Shown here: in pieces, positions 60,858-64,000 of the stretch | Numbering within the stretch: the stretch's first letter is position 1 | Layout of the letters: each line of letters starts with the position of its first letter | Made by a program: the position numbers and the translations under genes | Notes under the pieces: generated by a model | The model's database searches: none | Told to the model about the DNA's origin: nothing | Seen by the model: the letters and a program-made list of their open reading frames with translations, nothing else | Source of the DNA: Undibacterium paludis | GTDB lineage: Bacteria > Pseudomonadota > Gammaproteobacteria > Burkholderiales > Burkholderiaceae_D | Assembly: GCF_022568815.1 (NCBI RefSeq) | Contig: NZ_JAKZHX010000003.1 | Span: 124,001 to 188,000 of the forward strand | Reading direction: 5' to 3' | Length of the DNA: 64,000 nucleotides

Positions 60858-60880
60858 CCTGCGCACAACATGTGTGCGGG
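60858..60880 (+). terminator. Hairpin between Usp and response-regulator genes
   Basis: CCTGCGCACA and TGTGTGCGGG pair at eight of ten positions with a 3-base loop, 45 bases after the Usp stop. Only a weak T-rich tail follows, so termination is uncertain. Confidence 0.4.
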
Positions 60881-60913
60881 AGATTCTATTGACTTGACTA
60901 CAGTAGCTACACC

Positions 60914-61555
60914 ATGACCCGCATTCTGATCGCCGACGACCATACCATCATGCGCGAAGGTTTGAAACGCATACTTGACGGGATAGAAGACATACAGGTT
61001 GTTGCTGAAGCAGTGGATGGCTTTGACACTCTGGACAAAGTACGCAAGACAGAATTTGACGTCTTGCTGATGGATTTATCCATGCCAGGTCGCAGCGGTG
61101 TGGATCTGATCCGCCAGATCAAGGATGAATTTCCAAAACTCCCCATCCTGATACTGACCATGCATGAGGAAGAGCAGTATGCAGTGCGCGCCATACGTGC
61201 TGGCGCACGCGGTTACCTCACCAAAGAAAGCGCAGGCACACAACTCGTCACCGCCTTACGTAAGGTCGCTTCAGGCAGACCTTATATAAGTATAGAAGTC
61301 GCCGAACAGTTGGCGATGAACGCAATGCCTGCCGATGACAGCATGCCTCACAACAGCTTATCTGATCGCGAGTTTGAAGTATTCACACACCTCGTCAAGG
61401 GCAAAACCATCACAGAAATTGGTGACATCTTGCATTTGAGTGTGAAGACTGTGAGCACACACAAGACTAGGATCATGCAAAAAATGAACATGAATACCCT
61501 TTCCGATCTCGTGCAATATGCTGTCGCACATCACTTGTTGCAACCGCAAGCCTGA
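60914..61555 (+). CDS. NarL/FixJ-type response regulator
   Basis: 213 residues. Receiver (1-118): IADDH acid pair, phospho-acceptor Asp in VLLMDLSMPGRSG, Thr in ILTM, Lys in YLTKES. C-terminal LuxR helix-turn-helix (about 148-205: LSDREFEVFTHLVKGKTITEI, LHLSVKTVSTHKTRI). Activated by phosphorylation from a sensor kinase not in the window. Neighbours suggest control of stress or respiratory genes. Confidence 0.95.
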   Translation: MTRILIADDHTIMREGLKRILDGIEDIQVVAEAVDGFDTLDKVRKTEFDVLLMDLSMPGRSGVDLIRQIKDEFPKLPILILTMHEEEQYAVRAIRAGARGYLTKESAGTQLVTALRKVASGRPYISIEVAEQLAMNAMPADDSMPHNSLSDREFEVFTHLVKGKTITEIGDILHLSVKTVSTHKTRIMQKMNMNTLSDLVQYAVAHHLLQPQA

Positions 61556-61730
61556 CCATTTCCAGAAGTCCCCCGACCTGGGCAACAATACTGCCCCCTC
61601 CTACTTCCCATGCAGCCAGGCCAGTTATTAGCGCCTGAAGAAGCGTCAATGGCCAGGTCTGGCTATGCAGAGACGCTAAGAAAATTCCTACAAGGCGGCT
61701 CGTAAATCTGACAAACCGAATCAGCATCCC

Positions 61731-61744
61731 CTGATTTAAATCAA
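61731..61744 (+). promoter_or_regulatory. FNR/ANR-type box upstream of the receiver-domain gene
   Basis: CTGAT-TTAA-ATCAA matches TTGAT-N4-ATCAA at nine of ten positions; a GATAAT sequence at 61758 may serve as -10. It lies 56 bases upstream of the CheY-like gene, which is followed by the Crp/Fnr gene, so autoregulation is possible. Confidence 0.6.
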
Positions 61745-61799
61745 GGCTCAAGCTCACGATAATAGAGCCTGAGCAAACACATACACGTCAAGATTTATC

Positions 61800-62183
61800 A
61801 TGAACCTTTATATCGTTGAAGATTCAGTCCTGATCCAGAATCGCCTGATCCGATTCGTGGAAGAAGTTGAGGGTATGCATGTATTGGGGGTGGCAAGCGA
61901 CATCAGCAGTGCCTACTCTGCATTGCTTCACAATGACGCAGATGCCTTGATACTCGACATCCAGCTTGCCGATGGTAACGGCTTGCAATTGTTGAGAGAT
62001 ATCAAGCAGAGCAGACCCGACATCAAAGTTGTAGTACTGACCAACCATGCAAGTGACGCCAACCGCCTACACGCGCTGCGCGCCGGTGCTGACGGTTTTC
62101 TGGATAAATCAACTGATTTTGCATTACTACAAGACTACCTGCTGCGCTGGCAGCAACCAAATTCCAAACATCAAATCAATTAA
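61800..62183 (+). CDS. Single-domain response regulator (CheY-like)
   Basis: 127 residues, only a receiver domain. Asp in ALILDIQLADGNG, VVLTNH with the conserved Thr, and FLDKST with the Lys. No output domain, so it acts by protein contact or as phosphate sink. Directly upstream of the Crp/Fnr gene (27 bases) and downstream of an FNR-type box. Confidence 0.92.
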   Translation: MNLYIVEDSVLIQNRLIRFVEEVEGMHVLGVASDISSAYSALLHNDADALILDIQLADGNGLQLLRDIKQSRPDIKVVVLTNHASDANRLHALRAGADGFLDKSTDFALLQDYLLRWQQPNSKHQIN

Positions 62184-62210
62184 TGTCGCTTACCTTTTAA
62201 GGGGATCACC

Positions 62211-63098
62211 ATGACTACAGCCGTGTTCAACACCAGCACAACAAGCCAGTCTTCCGTCGCCACCAAGAGCGCATTTCCAGTCATATCCGGCGAGGCAGGA
62301 TGGCGTTGCCATGGCAATTTGTGGTCAAATCTGCGCGAAGTCTGCGACCTGTTGCATATTCCCGCTCCGGCTGCATCTGCTGAAGAAGAAGTGTTGTTCC
62401 AGCACGTGCGCTTCAAAGCAGGTCAGAGGGTTCACACCATCGGCCAGGACTTCGAAACACTGTACATTGTGAATTCAGGCTTCCTGAAAACTGTGCTGAT
62501 TGATGAGTACGGCAATGAACAGGTGCTGAGTTTCCCCATGAAAGGCGACTTGCTCGGCATAGATGGCATACACAACCAGCATCATGCTTCTGAAGCAGTG
62601 GCTTTGTCTGATTGCGACATCATCCTGCTGCCATATAAGACATTTTCAGCCTTGGGCCGTATTTATGCAGAGCTTGAACAAGCCATGCTCAGCGTCTTGA
62701 GTCGTGAGCTGGTGCGTGAACAATCCATGATAGGCATGTTGAGCGCCCTGAGTGCGGAAGCCAAGGTCGCCCGCTTTCTGACCAATCTGGGTGAACGCTT
62801 CAGTCTGCTGGGTTATTCAGGAAAAACATTCAACCTGCGCATGACACGGCATGAAATTGGCAGCTATCTGGGTTTGACCCTGGAAACTGTCAGCCGTACC
62901 CTGTCGGCATTCAATGAAATAGGCTTGATCAGCGTTGATCAACGTCAGATTGCGCTGAACGATATCCCAGCCCTGAAAACCCTACGTCGACTGCCACCTG
63001 CCAAGGCCCGTATGAAAGTCAGCGAAAAAGTATCAGCGTTGGTAGGCAAGAGTTTATTGCCACAATGGGGACAGGATATATCGGTTGCCTTAAATTAG
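62211..63098 (+). CDS. Crp/Fnr family transcriptional regulator
   Basis: 295 residues; AAGGGG precedes the ATG. Cyclic-nucleotide-like beta-barrel (about 60-150), dimer helix, and winged helix with EIGSYLGLTLETVSRTLSAF. The recognition-helix pattern E-x-x-S-R matches FNR and predicts binding to TTGAT-N4-ATCAA, which fits the two boxes upstream. Cys at about 33, 45 and 135 are present but the dense CxxC cluster of E. coli FNR is not, so an iron-sulfur sensor is uncertain; heme or another signal may be sensed. The N-terminus is about 30 residues longer than in FNR, and so is the C-terminus. Confidence 0.93.
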   Translation: MTTAVFNTSTTSQSSVATKSAFPVISGEAGWRCHGNLWSNLREVCDLLHIPAPAASAEEEVLFQHVRFKAGQRVHTIGQDFETLYIVNSGFLKTVLIDEYGNEQVLSFPMKGDLLGIDGIHNQHHASEAVALSDCDIILLPYKTFSALGRIYAELEQAMLSVLSRELVREQSMIGMLSALSAEAKVARFLTNLGERFSLLGYSGKTFNLRMTRHEIGSYLGLTLETVSRTLSAFNEIGLISVDQRQIALNDIPALKTLRRLPPAKARMKVSEKVSALVGKSLLPQWGQDISVALN

Positions 63099-63202
63099 TG
63101 TAATCTTATATAGCCATTTTGTACTTTTGTTAAAATACCCAAAAATAAAAGCACAAAATCCCTGTTTGGTTTATTCCACGATGTTAAATCAAGGAGAACA
63201 AC

Positions 63203-64000
63203 ATGCCATACAAAACCATATTGGTTCACGTCGATGAATCAGAGCGATCCAGTTTTCGCGTGCAGGTCGCAGCAGAAATAGCCAAGAGTGACGAAGCCCA
63301 TTTGCTTGGCACAGCCGTCACCGGGGTTTCACGCTTCATCTACCAGGACGGGAATATCAGTGCCAATGATCCCAACCTGACCATACACCTGAACTTCTTG
63401 CGTGAGCGCGCAGAAAAAGCCATAGACAGTTTCAGGCAACAAGCCCAGAGGCTTGGCGTCAACTCCTATGAAGCCATGATAGCCAATGATGAGGCTGGTG
63501 GTGGCATAGGTTTGCAGGCAAGATATAGCGATCTGGTGGTGATAGGCCAAACCAACCGCGATGAACCTTCCCCTTCCGTCTTGCCTGACTTCCCTGAATA
63601 CCTGATCATGAATTCAGGTCGCCCCGTACTGCTCATCCCTTATGTTGGTGACTTTACGACAGTCGGTAAACGCCCGTTAATCGCCTGGGATGCCAGCCGC
63701 GAATCAACACGTGCAATTACCGACGCTATCCCCTTGCTGCGCAAGGCCGACCTGGTCCATGTGGCAATTTTCAACCCAAAGGCAGTCCCGGATGCACACG
63801 GCGAGCAACCTGGCGGCGATATAGCCTTATACCTGGCCAGGCATGGTATCAAGGTCGAAGTTGGCGTCCACAAGACATCGACAGATATCGGCAATGCATT
63901 GCTTTCACTGGCACATGATGTGGACAGCGATATGCTGGTCATGGGCGGCTATGGTCATTCACGTTTCCGCGAAATGATCATGGGTGGAGTCACCCGCACC
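63203..64000 (+). CDS. Tandem universal stress protein (3' end outside window)
   Basis: 266 codons are visible without stop. Two Usp domains: first MPYKTILVHVDESERSSFRV to LLIPYVGDF, second RPLIAWDASRESTRAITDAI to LVMGGYGHSRFREMIMGG, where the second shows the G-2x-G-9x-type ATP site. AAGGAG lies nine bases before the ATG. Tandem Usps accompany anaerobic or stationary survival genes; it follows the Crp/Fnr gene by 104 bases. Confidence 0.92.
   Translation, partial: MPYKTILVHVDESERSSFRVQVAAEIAKSDEAHLLGTAVTGVSRFIYQDGNISANDPNLTIHLNFLRERAEKAIDSFRQQAQRLGVNSYEAMIANDEAGGGIGLQARYSDLVVIGQTNRDEPSPSVLPDFPEYLIMNSGRPVLLIPYVGDFTTVGKRPLIAWDASRESTRAITDAIPLLRKADLVHVAIFNPKAVPDAHGEQPGGDIALYLARHGIKVEVGVHKTSTDIGNALLSLAHDVDSDMLVMGGYGHSRFREMIMGGVTRT

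Noticed and set aside
63099..63202. Third FNR-type box before the tandem Usp gene
   Set aside because: GATGTTAAATCAA has a half-site at the wrong spacing (five bases instead of four), so it is not counted.

Overview
The window looks like a chromosomal segment of a betaproteobacterium of order Burkholderiales, most likely an Oxalobacteraceae member such as Undibacterium. This is an inference from gene order (pyrG-eno-ftsB; hemC-hemD-hemX-hemY; trxB/ftsK-lolA-rarA-serS; nadE-glnB) and from the protein sequences; no 16S rRNA gene is present. About 55 intact or partial genes, one tRNA gene and several pseudogenes are visible.

Layout. 1-5.2 kb: a partial secreted lipoprotein, then ftsB, eno and pyrG (minus strand). 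5.3-11.2 kb: an LpxR-like outer-membrane deacylase, an alpha/beta hydrolase, comEC, tatD and a ceramidase-like membrane protein. 11.4-16 kb: an HTH regulator, a DUF1460 amidase with a 14-copy Ala-Gln tract, an RraA-like protein, and an MFS exporter divergent from an AraC regulator across a perfect dyad. 16.1-24.7 kb: clpB with a sigma-32 promoter, pip, a PhyH-type dioxygenase, moeA-moaD-moaE-crcB, and a glycine-zipper lipoprotein. 25-29.4 kb: a Fur-box-preceded Fiu-type receptor, piuC and an MFS transporter. 29.5-32.1 kb: a deletion scar with two gene remnants, a PilZ protein, an accessory signal peptidase and tRNA-Ser(CGA). 32.4-37.2 kb: an EAL-CBS-GGDEF protein, serS and a DUF4139 protein.

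37.3-42.5 kb is the most unusual part. The native rarA, in its usual place downstream of lolA, is broken into an N-terminal fragment and a decayed C-terminal fragment. Between them lies about 4.7 kb of apparently foreign DNA: a MITE-like element with a perfect 17-bp hairpin, a quinone/electrophile-type module (HxlR regulator, AzoR, NAD(P)-binding protein, DsbA-like protein), an IS3 remnant and a complete, divergent rarA. The complete copy sits so that its start overlaps the stop of the broken reading frame, so the insertion both destroyed and replaced the gene.

42.5-57 kb is housekeeping: lolA, ftsK, trxB, an Smr protein, glnB, nadE, an acyltransferase-like protein, a Ser/Thr kinase, ppa and the hem cluster. 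57-64 kb holds trpS (with a promoter-plus-terminator unit upstream that could be a small RNA), a frameshifted YcaQ-type glycosylase, a secreted dienelactone hydrolase, and a stress/anaerobiosis cluster (universal stress protein, two response regulators, a Crp/Fnr regulator, a tandem Usp protein cut by the window end) with FNR-type boxes upstream of two of its genes.
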